Shown piece by piece: positions 1 to 7,874 of a DNA stretch of 64,000 nt. Under the pieces are notes generated by a model. That model was not told the origin of the DNA, made no database searches, and saw only the letters and a list, made by a program, of their open reading frames with translations. Numbering within the stretch: the first letter of the stretch is position 1; the number at the start of each line of letters is the position of its first letter. Source of the DNA: Rhodopseudomonas palustris HaA2 (GTDB taxonomy: Bacteria > Pseudomonadota > Alphaproteobacteria > Rhizobiales > Xanthobacteraceae); contig NC_007778.1 of NCBI RefSeq assembly GCF_000013365.1, positions 4,340,001 through 4,404,000 on the forward strand. Reading direction: 5' to 3'. The translations under genes and the position numbers were made by a program.

Positions 1-730
1 TCGCGGCCCAGGTCGTCAGCACCGGCATGGCGAGCCGGTCGATCAGTTGATCGAGCGCGGCGCCGATCCGCGGCGTCGACAGCCCGCCGCCCAGCACCAG
101 CACCGGTCGCTTCGCCTGCGCGATCAGCGGCAGCAAGGCGACGATCTCGGCGTCGAGATCGGTCGTGGCGATCTGCGTCTCCGGCACGAACGACGCCAGC
201 GCCTCCGGATCGATCTCGGCGCGCTGCAGATCGTCCGGCAGATCGATCAGCACCGCGCCGGGCCGGCCCTCGAAGGCGAGATAGTAGGCCTTTTCCAGAT
301 GATAGCGGATCGTCGCGGGATCGGAGATCTGCACCGCATATTTCGTCACCGTGGCGAAGATCGACGTCACGTCGGTCTCCTGGAAGCCTAGCTGGCGGAC
401 GTCGTTGTTGCCCTTGAGCCGATGCGTCGCGACCTGCCCGGTGATCATCAGCGTCGGCACTGAATCATAATACGCGCAGCACACCCCGGTCAGCAGATTG
501 GTCGCGCCGGGGCCGGAGGTGGTGATGGCGACGCCGAGCTTGCCGGTGGCGCGCGCGTAGCCGTCGGCGGCGATCGCGGCGGCCTGCTCGTGCTGCGGGA
601 AGATCGGCGTGACATCCGGATGCTTCGCCGCCGAATCGAACATATGCACCGCCGCGCCGCCGGAAATGCCGAACACATGGCTGACGCCGCGCTGCGCGAG
701 GAAGTCGATGACGTAGTCGGAGAGCTTCAC
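1..730 (-). CDS. Acetolactate synthase-like ThDP enzyme (N-terminal part, cut by window edge)
   Basis: The product resembles the acetolactate synthase/pyruvate oxidase family of thiamine-diphosphate enzymes. About 243 residues are visible and the C-terminal end lies outside the window. The N-terminal PYR domain is present, with the catalytic Glu in the motif PQHEQAA and the family block TSGPGATNLLTG, followed by the start of the central domain. The start is GTG at 730, with GGAGG five bases upstream. It is the last visible gene of a minus-strand sugar cluster, 28 bp after an SDR. In such a cluster an ALS-like enzyme may decarboxylate a 2-oxo acid and transfer the acyl group to a sugar (inference). 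Ordinary branched-chain amino-acid synthesis is less likely because no ilvN is seen on this side. Confidence 0.82.
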   Translation of the reverse strand, partial: MKLSDYVIDFLAQRGVSHVFGISGGAAVHMFDSAAKHPDVTPIFPQHEQAAAIAADGYARATGKLGVAITTSGPGATNLLTGVCCAYYDSVPTLMITGQVATHRLKGNNDVRQLGFQETDVTSIFATVTKYAVQISDPATIRYHLEKAYYLAFEGRPGAVLIDLPDDLQRAEIDPEALASFVPETQIATTDLDAEIVALLPLIAQAKRPVLVLGGGLSTPRIGAALDQLIDRLAMPVLTTWAA

Positions 731-758
731 GCGAACCTCCTGATGCGGGCGGGCGCGC

Positions 759-1565
759 TCAATTGCCGTGCCGCCGCAGCTTGTAGATGTTGCCGTCGGC
801 TTCGAGCCGCGCGGCCAGCGTCGCGCCGCCGTCGCGCCAGGCATCGTGCACCACCGAGAAATTGCGCCCGCCGGTGGCGGCGCGGCCAGCGCCGAATGCC
901 CATTCGATGCAGCCGAGAATATCCGGGATGCTGGTGCCCTGCTGGCCGCTGTCGAGAAATTCCAGCGTGCGGCGGAGATTGACACCGGCGGAGTCACCAG
1001 CCGCGACGGTCTGGCGATGGATCTTGGTGTTGACCCAGCCGGTGCCGACCGCGATGGCATGGACGTCCGGATATTCATCGTCGAGCAGTTCGCACAGCTT
1101 CAGCAGCATCACCTTGCCGAGACAATAAGCCGAGTAGTTGCGGAACGGTCCGTTGATGCCGCCGCCGACCAGGAACGCCACCTTCGCCACGGCGCTGGTC
1201 TGACGCAGCGGATAGAGCGCGTGCAGCAGCCGCATCTGCGCCACCGCATTCAACGACAGCGACGCTTCCCATTCGCCGAAATCGCGCCCGAAGAAATCGC
1301 CGATCGGCGACAATTGCCCCGCCGCGCTGATGAAGCGCTCCCACGGCTTGTTCAGCGCCGCGATCTCGGCGCTCGCTCGCCGCACGCTGTCAGCGTCCGA
1401 CAAATCGCAAGGCACCAGATGTATGCCGGCGTCGGCCTTCAGTTGATCCAGGTCTTCGGTCGAGCGATAGGTCCCGATCACCGCGAAGCCCTGCGCGCGA
1501 TACAGCCTCGCCAGTTGCACGCCGATGTCGCTGGAGATCGCCGCGATGATCACACTGCCGGGCAT
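759..1565 (-). CDS. Short-chain dehydrogenase/reductase of the sugar cluster
   Basis: A 268-aa SDR-fold protein. The active-site Tyr147-x3-Lys151 (YCLGK) is present. The usual N-terminal TGxxxGIG dinucleotide motif is degenerate (AAISSDIG near residue 10), so cofactor use may be atypical. The ATG directly abuts the TAG stop of the upstream nucleotidyltransferase, so the two are probably translationally coupled. It probably acts as a ketoreductase or epimerase on an activated sugar or acyl-sugar (inference from neighbours). The substrate cannot be read from sequence. Confidence 0.78.
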   Translation of the reverse strand: MPGSVIIAAISSDIGVQLARLYRAQGFAVIGTYRSTEDLDQLKADAGIHLVPCDLSDADSVRRASAEIAALNKPWERFISAAGQLSPIGDFFGRDFGEWEASLSLNAVAQMRLLHALYPLRQTSAVAKVAFLVGGGINGPFRNYSAYCLGKVMLLKLCELLDDEYPDVHAIAVGTGWVNTKIHRQTVAAGDSAGVNLRRTLEFLDSGQQGTSIPDILGCIEWAFGAGRAATGGRNFSVVHDAWRDGGATLAARLEADGNIYKLRRHGN

Positions 1566-2483
1566 CTAGCGTGCTCCGCCATAGGTCTTCGCCGCCGCGC
1601 GCGCGAACGCCTTGGCCAGCGTGCCATCGTTGTCGGTCATCAGGCCGAACCAGGGATCATCCCCCGTCATTGCGAGCGAAGCGAAGCAATCCATGGCCCC
1701 GTGCACTGAGCTGGATTGCTTCGTCGGCTGCGCCTCCTCGCAATGACGACGAGAGGCGTCGAACTGCGCGACGGCCAGCGGATAATCGAGCTGCGCCAGC
1801 GCCAGGCTGGCTGGCGTGCCGACGTCGCGATGATAGCTACCGTTGTGAAACGAGAAGATCCGGCCCATGAACACCGGCAGCACTTCGGTCGAGAAATCGA
1901 CCACGGGCTTGCCGAGCGAGGCAATGAAATCGATCACTGCGGGCTCGATCACATAGACCGCCGCATTGGCGAGATCGCCCTTGGGCTGCTGCGGCTTCTC
2001 GTCCATCTGCAGCACGCGGCCTCGATCATCGAGCGTGAGGATGCCGCAGCTCTGCGGATGATCGGTGACGAAACTCATCATCGTCATCGCGCAATCCGAC
2101 AGCCGCGCGGCGTGCGCAGCAAGAAAATCGCGCGGCGAAAACAGGCTGAGATTGTCGGCATGGGCGAACAGCGTCGGTCCTTCGGCGAAGCGTTCGCGGT
2201 GCCGCAGCAGCGTGCCGCCGGTGCCGAGCAGCGTCTCTTCAGGCGCGAGCACGACGTGGGCGGCCCACGGCGAGCGCCGGATGTACTCGCCCACCAATTC
2301 GGCGTGGTGATGCAGATTGACGACGATCTCCGAAAAGCCTGCGTCGCGCAGCATCGCCAGCCACAGCCCGAGCAGCGGCCGGCCGGCAATCGGCATCAGG
2401 CATTTCGGCAGCACATCGGTCAGCGGATGCAGCCGCGTGCCGAGCCCCGCCGCAACCAGCAGCGCTTTCGCCGGCGCGCTCAC
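1566..2483 (-). CDS. Sugar-1-phosphate nucleotidyltransferase with an in-frame repeat insertion
   Basis: A 305-aa nucleotidyltransferase of the GlmU/RmlA/HddC-like family, which couples a sugar-1-phosphate to an NTP. The signature AAGLGTRLHPLT followed by PK lies at residues 10-30, and HADNLS provides the metal-binding Asp. The start is GTG at 2483, overlapping the TGA of the HldE-like gene (GTGA). Near the C-terminus about 27 residues are encoded by a palindromic repeat (1666-1747) also present at 5062-5143. The frame stays open through it and a plausible native tail (DDPWFGLMTDNDG) follows. Together with GmhA- and HldE-like neighbours it could act like HddC on a heptose-1-phosphate. That specificity is inference. 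Confidence 0.85.
   Translation of the reverse strand: MSAPAKALLVAAGLGTRLHPLTDVLPKCLMPIAGRPLLGLWLAMLRDAGFSEIVVNLHHHAELVGEYIRRSPWAAHVVLAPEETLLGTGGTLLRHRERFAEGPTLFAHADNLSLFSPRDFLAAHAARLSDCAMTMMSFVTDHPQSCGILTLDDRGRVLQMDEKPQQPKGDLANAAVYVIEPAVIDFIASLGKPVVDFSTEVLPVFMGRIFSFHNGSYHRDVGTPASLALAQLDYPLAVAQFDASRRHCEEAQPTKQSSSVHGAMDCFASLAMTGDDPWFGLMTDNDGTLAKAFARAAAKTYGGAR
1666..1747. repeat. REP-like palindromic element inside a coding sequence
   Basis: About 82 bp with inverted arms: GTCATTGCGAGCGAAGCG at the left, and an imperfect complement ending CTCGCAATGAC at the right. GCAATCCA and TGGATTGC form the inner arms. The left arm is identical to the start of the element at 5062-5143. It lies within the nucleotidyltransferase gene and is translated without a stop. 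Confidence 0.85.
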
Positions 2484-3964
2484 GCGTCGAGTTCCTTGAT
2501 GATATCGGCGGCGGTGACCGGAATGTTGCCGATGCGGCCGACCTGGCAGGCCGCCGCGATCGAGGCGAGATAGGCGGCGCGCCAGATGTCGGTGCCGACG
2601 GCGAGCGCGAGCCCCGCGCAGACGAAGAACGAATCCCCGGCCCCCGCGGCGTCCTTCGGCGCGGTGTTGAACGCCGGCAGCCGATCGGTCAGCACCGAGC
2701 CGCCGCGGCCGCCGGCGGCGTGCACCAGCAGGCCTTCGGCGGCGAGCGTCAGGATCACGTTCTTCGCCTTCGCCTTCTGCCGCAACGCCTCGACCAGCAC
2801 CACCAGGCCGGAGTCGAAATCGCGCAGCGCCAGCCGCGCCTCGCGCTCGGTCGGCTTGATCAACAACATGTTGCGGAAGCGCGAGATGTCGCCGACCTGC
2901 GACGACGACTGGCTGTCGGCGACCATCGGGATCGACCGCTCGCGGCACAGCGCCGAGATCGCCTCGACCAGCTTGGTCGGCAGGCAGCCATAGTTGAAAT
3001 CGGAGAACACCACGAGGTCGATATTCGGTAGCTTGTCGCGCACCGTCGCCAGCATGCTGTCCTGCAGATCGACGTCGATGTCGTGCTGCTTGAGGTGGCT
3101 GACGCGCAGCAGCGTCTTGTTACCGGCGCGAAAACGCTGCTTGCAGGTGGTCGGCCGGCTCTCGTCGGTCAGGATGGTCGCGTCGACATCGTACGAGGCG
3201 AGCCGCTCGCGGGCGAGATCGGCCATCGCGTCCTTGCCGCCGACGGTGAGCAGGCTGACCTTGCAGCCCATCCCCGCGGCATGGCCGGCGACGATGCCGG
3301 CGCCGCCGACGAACAATTCACGCAGCACCGGCGTGACCACGATGGTCGGATCTTCCTGCGACATGCCGAGCGGATCGCAGGCGATGTATTCGTCGACGAT
3401 CAGATCGCCGATCACCAGCACCTTCAGCGTCGGGAATTTCGCCAGCACCGTCTTGAGATCGGCGACGTCGAAGCGATGGCGGCGCGGATAGTCCAGCGGC
3501 TTGAAGATCGACGACGGATTGAACTCGCGGAATTCGCGCCGGATCAGATCCAGCGACGAGAACGCGACCTCGCCGGACGAAAACAGCAAACGACCACCGT
3601 AGGAATCCAGCACCGGCTTCTCGGGATTGTCCGCGCCCTCGTGCTCCTTGCCCTTCACCACCACCGCGGGCTTCAACGCGGCGACGACGTCCTCGGGCCT
3701 GTCGCGCAGCAGGAAGGCATGATCGACGAAGCCGATCGCATGCACGCCCTCGAGCCGCAGATCGCTCGGCAGCATCCAGTCGAAGCCGGGATCGGCGACG
3801 ACGCCGACGACCAGAACGTCGCCGCATTCGGCTGCGAATTTCAGCAGCCGCAGATGGCCGGGATGGACGATATTGAAATTGCCGGAGACGAACACGATGG
3901 CGCGGTCCGGCCCGGCTTCGGCCCGGATCCCCTGCAGCGTCGCTTCGGTCTCGGGATGCAGCAT
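2480..3964 (-). CDS. HldE-like bifunctional protein, domains in reversed order
   Basis: A 494-aa protein. Residues 20-150 form a cytidylyltransferase-type nucleotidyltransferase domain (GNFNIVHPGH, with the HxGH pair His34 and His37). Residues about 165-494 form a PfkB/ribokinase-type kinase domain ending in the GAGD signature (AAGAGDSFF). E. coli HldE makes ADP-heptose from heptose-7-phosphate with the kinase first and the transferase second. Here the order is swapped. The ATG at 3964 lies five bases after the alcohol dehydrogenase stop, and the 3' end overlaps the next start (GTGA). The role is probably heptose phosphorylation and nucleotidyl activation. Whether both activities persist is not visible. 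Confidence 0.85.
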   Translation of the reverse strand: MLHPETEATLQGIRAEAGPDRAIVFVSGNFNIVHPGHLRLLKFAAECGDVLVVGVVADPGFDWMLPSDLRLEGVHAIGFVDHAFLLRDRPEDVVAALKPAVVVKGKEHEGADNPEKPVLDSYGGRLLFSSGEVAFSSLDLIRREFREFNPSSIFKPLDYPRRHRFDVADLKTVLAKFPTLKVLVIGDLIVDEYIACDPLGMSQEDPTIVVTPVLRELFVGGAGIVAGHAAGMGCKVSLLTVGGKDAMADLARERLASYDVDATILTDESRPTTCKQRFRAGNKTLLRVSHLKQHDIDVDLQDSMLATVRDKLPNIDLVVFSDFNYGCLPTKLVEAISALCRERSIPMVADSQSSSQVGDISRFRNMLLIKPTEREARLALRDFDSGLVVLVEALRQKAKAKNVILTLAAEGLLVHAAGGRGGSVLTDRLPAFNTAPKDAAGAGDSFFVCAGLALAVGTDIWRAAYLASIAAACQVGRIGNIPVTAADIIKELDA

Positions 3965-3969
3965 CGCGG

Positions 3970-5025
3970 TCAGCCCAATGTCGCATCGATTTCGATCAGC
4001 GGCCGCACGCTGCGGCGCTGTTCGAGATCGTCGAGGGCGATGTTGATCTCGTCGAGCGCGTAGCGGCGGCTGAACATCGAGGCCAGCGGCAGCTTGCCGG
4101 CGCGGAACAGGCCGGCGAGCAGGTCGACGTCGCGGTCCGGATTGGCGTCGCCACCCCAGGTGCCGAGGATGCGCTTGCCGCAGATCAGTTCGAACGGGTC
4201 GAGCGCGATCTTTTCGCCGGAACGCGGATGCGAGGCGAACACGCACAGCCCGCCGAACCGCCGCGTGGCGTCGAACGCCTGCTCGATGACGCGCACCAGG
4301 CCGGCGGATTCAATGGCGTAGTCGACACCGAGCCCGCCGGTCAGCTCCCGGATCGCAGCGACCGGATCCTGCTGCGACGCATCGATCGTCGCGGTGGCGC
4401 CGAGTTCGCGCGCCATCGCCAGCTTCGCGGGCTCGACATCGACGGCGATCAGTTGCCTGCAGTCGAACAGCTTGCACGCCATCAGCGCCGACAACCCGAT
4501 GCCGCCGAGCCCGAACACCGCGAGCGTGCTGCCGGGCGCGGGCTTGGCGATATTGATGACGATGCCGGCGCCGACCGGCAGCGCGCAGCCGAACAGCACC
4601 GCGACGTCCATCGGCAGGCCCTGCGGCAGCAGGGTCACGCGGTTCTCCGCGACCACGGCGTATTCGTTGAACGTCGTCACCGCGCCGGCATTGATGAAGC
4701 CGTCGCCGCTCTTGTAGCGGATGCCCTGCGCGTCGGCGCCTTTGCCCTTGATCCAGCCGAGGATGACGCGATCGCCCGTCTTCACCTTGGTCACGCCGGC
4801 GCCGGTCTCGACCACGACGCCCGAGCCCTCGTGGCCGAGCATGTGCGGCAGATAGCGATCGACGCCGCGGCCGCCCCGCGCTTCCATCACCTGGCTGTGG
4901 CACACCCCGGAATACGCCAGCTTGACCAGCACCTGCCCGGCCGCGAGCGGCGGCGCCTCGACGGTCTCGATGGCGAGCGGCCGATTCAGCTCACGAAGAA
5001 CGGCGGCGCGGAAGGTCACGGGCAT
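3970..5025 (-). CDS. Zinc-dependent alcohol dehydrogenase (MDR family)
   Basis: A 351-aa medium-chain dehydrogenase. Cys42 (GVCHSQ) and His65-Glu66 (GHEGSG) match catalytic zinc ligands, and a GLGGIG Rossmann motif lies near residue 180. The region that in class III/ADH proteins carries four structural-zinc cysteines contains none, so this is a subgroup without the structural zinc. The start is ATG at 5025. Further in-frame sequence upstream comes from the palindromic repeat and is excluded. It lies in the sugar cluster, five bases before the HldE-like gene, so a sugar or sugar-alcohol substrate is plausible but unproven. Confidence 0.82.
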   Translation of the reverse strand: MPVTFRAAVLRELNRPLAIETVEAPPLAAGQVLVKLAYSGVCHSQVMEARGGRGVDRYLPHMLGHEGSGVVVETGAGVTKVKTGDRVILGWIKGKGADAQGIRYKSGDGFINAGAVTTFNEYAVVAENRVTLLPQGLPMDVAVLFGCALPVGAGIVINIAKPAPGSTLAVFGLGGIGLSALMACKLFDCRQLIAVDVEPAKLAMARELGATATIDASQQDPVAAIRELTGGLGVDYAIESAGLVRVIEQAFDATRRFGGLCVFASHPRSGEKIALDPFELICGKRILGTWGGDANPDRDVDLLAGLFRAGKLPLASMFSRRYALDEINIALDDLEQRRSVRPLIEIDATLG

Positions 5026-5061
5026 CGCGAACTCCGCTCTTTGGAAATCGAACCCATCCCC

Positions 5062-5143
5062 GTCATTGCGAGCGAAGCGAAGCAATCCAGAGCGCCGCGG
5101 TCGGCGCCCCTGGATTGCTTCGTCGCTTCGTTCCTCGCAATGA
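5062..5143. repeat. REP-like palindromic element (second copy)
   Basis: An 82-bp palindromic repeat between the E1-beta and alcohol dehydrogenase genes. It shares the GTCATTGCGAGCGAAGCG arm and the internal GCAATCCA/TGGATTGC pair with the copy at 1666-1747. The middle differs (a GC-rich stem near 5090-5112). It occupies most of the 147-bp gap within an otherwise tight gene run. Confidence 0.85.
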
Positions 5144-5172
5144 GGTTGAATGTCTGTGCCATCACCGCCCCC

Positions 5173-6225
5173 TCAGAACGGCCCGGAGAACCAGTCGCCC
5201 GGCACGTCGTGCGGGAACTGGCGTCTGGAAACGAGCGACGCGGTCTCGACCTCGCGGCCGAGCATCCGGCCGACGGCCTCGGCGATGTGCTCGGCGCGGA
5301 CGTGATAATTCTTGGTCAGCGCCGGGCTGGTCGCTTCCGGCACGTCGGGCGCGGCGAGCCGCTGCGGCGCGCATGTCAGGCTGCTGAAATGATCGGTCGC
5401 GATCCGCGCCACGATCTCGCCGGCGACGCCGCCGGTGAGATGGCCGGGGTCGAGCGCCAGCAGCCGGCCGGTCTTGTGCACCGAGGCGATCACCGCCGGC
5501 CAGTCCAGCGGGCGGATCGTGCGCAGATCGATCAGCTCACAACTGATGCCCTGCGCGGCGAGGTGATCGACCGCGTGCAGCGCCTCCACCGTCATGTAGC
5601 TCATCGCCACGATCGTCACCGCGTCACCGCTACGCACCACGCGCGCCTTGCCGAGCGGTTCGCGGACGTCGCCGGCGGGCACCTCGCCATTCATATTGTG
5701 CAGCCAGCGATGCTCGAGGAAGATCACCGGATCGTCGTCGAAGATCGAGGCCAGCAGCAGGCCCTTGGCGTCCTCGGCGGTGGTCGGCATCACCACTTTC
5801 AGCCCGGGAATATGCGCGAACCAGGATTGCAGGCTCTGCGAATGCGTCGGCCCCTGGCCCCAGCCGCGGCCGATGATCATCCGGATGGTGATCGGCACGC
5901 CGCGGGCGCCGCCGAACATGAAGCGCCATTTGGCGGCGTTGTTGACCAATTGATCGAGCGACAGCAGCGCGAAGTCGAGCCGCTGATGCGTCATCACCGG
6001 GCGCAGCCCGTTCAGCGCGGCGCCGATCGCGATCCCGGTCATCGCCGCTTCCGAGGTCGGCATGTCGAACACCCGGTCCGGGCCGAATTGCTTGTGCAAA
6101 TCGAGCGTAGTACCGAACACGCCTTTGGGATCGTCGGTGCCGAGCCCGAAGCAGATGACGCTGTCGTCGGCGGCGAGCGCCGTGGCGAGGCCATCACGGA
6201 TGGCGGCGGCGAAACTCGTGCTCAT
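5173..6225 (-). CDS. ThDP-dependent dehydrogenase E1 component, beta subunit-like
   Basis: A 350-aa protein of the pyruvate/branched-chain 2-oxo acid dehydrogenase E1-beta family. It has the transketolase PYR domain with the conserved Glu in MPTSEAAMTG and a C-terminal transketolase domain. The ATG overlaps the E1-alpha stop (ATGA), so the two chains are presumably made in equal amounts and form a heterotetramer. No E2 acyltransferase or E3 gene is present nearby. The pair may therefore work as a free-standing decarboxylase or carboligase in sugar modification rather than in an oxidative complex (inference). A standard PDH complex is an unlikely alternative. Confidence 0.85.
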   Translation of the reverse strand: MSTSFAAAIRDGLATALAADDSVICFGLGTDDPKGVFGTTLDLHKQFGPDRVFDMPTSEAAMTGIAIGAALNGLRPVMTHQRLDFALLSLDQLVNNAAKWRFMFGGARGVPITIRMIIGRGWGQGPTHSQSLQSWFAHIPGLKVVMPTTAEDAKGLLLASIFDDDPVIFLEHRWLHNMNGEVPAGDVREPLGKARVVRSGDAVTIVAMSYMTVEALHAVDHLAAQGISCELIDLRTIRPLDWPAVIASVHKTGRLLALDPGHLTGGVAGEIVARIATDHFSSLTCAPQRLAAPDVPEATSPALTKNYHVRAEHIAEAVGRMLGREVETASLVSRRQFPHDVPGDWFSGPF

Positions 6226-7193
6226 GCCGGCCTCGCATAGACGTCGGTGAAGGCCTCGCCCGCGTCGGGAAACGGCGACGCCTCGGCGAAGGCGAACGCC
6301 TCGTCGATCTCGGCGTCGATCTCGGCCTGCATCGCGGCGATGCCGGACTCGCTGACTACGCCCTCGCCGATCAGCGCGCGCTGCAGCGCCGGCACCGGAT
6401 CGCGCAGCTTCCACGCTTCGTATTCGGCGGCGCTGCGATAGCCGATGTCGTTGTCGTAGTTCGGGCCGCAATGCTCGCGCCAGCGATAGGTCTCGAACTC
6501 GTAGAACCGCGGCCCCTCGCCGGCGCGGATCGCCGCGACGCCCTCGCTCAGCGCGGCGTGCACCGCGCGGGCGTCGTTGCCGTCGCCGTGATGCGTGGGC
6601 AGGCCGAAGCCCGCGACCATCTCGTACAGCCTGCGCCCCGGCGGCTGGCGCACCGACAGCGGCGAATACACCGAATAGCCGTTGTTCTCACACAGGAACA
6701 GCACCGGGAGTTTCTTCAGCACAGCGAAGTTCACCGCCTCGAAGAACACCCCGGTCTCCGGCACGGCGTCGCCGAGGAACACGCAGGCAATCTGCCCGGT
6801 CCGCTTCAGCTTCATCGGATAAGCGAGCCCGACGCCGACCGGCACGGTGCCGCCGACGATCGCGGTCGAGCCCATGAAGCCGGCGCTCTCGTCGATCAGA
6901 TGCATCGAGCCGCCCTTGCCGCGCGAGCAGCCGGTGACACGGCCGTAGATCTCGGCGATCATCGCCTTCAGCGAGCCGCCCTTGGCGAGATAATGCGCAT
7001 GCGCGCGGTGGCCGCTGACGGCGAGATCGGCCGGTTCCAGTGCCGCGCCGGCCGCGGCCGCCACCGCCTCCTGCCCGACCGACAGATGCGTCGGGCAGCG
7101 CATCTTCTGCTCGCCGTAGCGCTTAGCGATCGTCTCCTCGACGGCGCGGATGCGCATCATGTCAAACAGCAGGCGGCGCGGCAGCTCGCTCAT
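6222..7193 (-). CDS. ThDP-dependent dehydrogenase E1 component, alpha subunit-like
   Basis: A 323-aa E1-alpha family protein. The ThDP/Mg-binding motif runs from Gly141-Asp142-Ala143 to Asn170-Asn171 (CENNGYS). The usual GDG begins GDA here. GHRAHAHYLAKGG near residue 61 matches the conserved SGHR.H region. The start is ATG at 7193. It is followed by E1-beta through an ATGA overlap and preceded by a methyltransferase 13 bp away. Together with E1-beta it would bind ThDP at the subunit interface. The glycan-cluster context suggests an acyl or ketol transfer onto a sugar. Confidence 0.85.
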   Translation of the reverse strand: MSELPRRLLFDMMRIRAVEETIAKRYGEQKMRCPTHLSVGQEAVAAAAGAALEPADLAVSGHRAHAHYLAKGGSLKAMIAEIYGRVTGCSRGKGGSMHLIDESAGFMGSTAIVGGTVPVGVGLAYPMKLKRTGQIACVFLGDAVPETGVFFEAVNFAVLKKLPVLFLCENNGYSVYSPLSVRQPPGRRLYEMVAGFGLPTHHGDGNDARAVHAALSEGVAAIRAGEGPRFYEFETYRWREHCGPNYDNDIGYRSAAEYEAWKLRDPVPALQRALIGEGVVSESGIAAMQAEIDAEIDEAFAFAEASPFPDAGEAFTDVYARPA

Positions 7194-7206
7194 GGCACCA
7201 ACCCGA

Positions 7207-7866
7207 TCATGGGATGAACCAGTAGTAGTCGCCGGTGTAGCCGATCTCGTCGAAGAACGCGGTCCATTCGTCGACATGCATGATGGTCTGCGCGGTGAGG
7301 TTCCACGCCATCATCCGACGCCTCTCCTCCTCGTCGCGATAGGCATCCACCGTGATGAAGGCGCCGCGGCGCGCCACCCGCTCGATCTCGCGCAGCGCCC
7401 TCGCACAGTCGTCACGGACGAGATTGTGCACGGTGTTGATCGAGATCACCACGTCGAACGATTTGTCCGGGAACGGCAGATCGACCGCGCTGGCGACGCT
7501 GAGATGCGGCCTCATGTCGTCGATGCCGTGTTCGATCGCATAGGCCGAGACGTCGACGCCCTTGACGGTGATGCCCGGGATCAGCTCGGCCATGTCGTGC
7601 AGCATGAAGCCCTTGGCGCAGCCGACGTCGAGCACCGACGACGACGCGTCGAGGCCGAAATGCGCCTGGAACGTCGGAATCACCGGCTGCCAGAATCGCG
7701 GCATGTAGTTGAAGCCGCCATAGCCGTGGCGGCGGTCGCCGTCGAAGAACTCCTTGCCGAACTGGCGCGCGACCGCGCGGTCCTCTTCGGATTTGGTCTG
7801 GCCGCGCTCGTCGACATTGCGCTTGGTGCGCGGGTAGTTGACGAGCAGATCGATTTCCTGGCCCAT
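7207..7866 (-). CDS. SAM-dependent methyltransferase (class I)
   Basis: A 219-aa methyltransferase with the SAM-binding glycine motif VLDVGCAKG near residue 80 and a second acidic motif (KGVDVS). The start is ATG at 7866, with GAGGA four bases away from the spacer. An in-frame TTG four codons upstream overlaps the previous gene and is less likely. It sits between a dehydratase and E1-alpha. It may methylate a sugar intermediate (inference), but sequence alone does not show O-, N- or C-methylation. Confidence 0.78.
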   Translation of the reverse strand: MGQEIDLLVNYPRTKRNVDERGQTKSEEDRAVARQFGKEFFDGDRRHGYGGFNYMPRFWQPVIPTFQAHFGLDASSSVLDVGCAKGFMLHDMAELIPGITVKGVDVSAYAIEHGIDDMRPHLSVASAVDLPFPDKSFDVVISINTVHNLVRDDCARALREIERVARRGAFITVDAYRDEEERRRMMAWNLTAQTIMHVDEWTAFFDEIGYTGDYYWFIP

Positions 7867-7874
7867 CGATGTCC

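Noticed and set aside
5173-7193. Assignment of the E1 pair as a complete pyruvate dehydrogenase
   Set aside because: No E2 or E3 gene is adjacent and the surrounding genes are for sugar-nucleotide chemistry.
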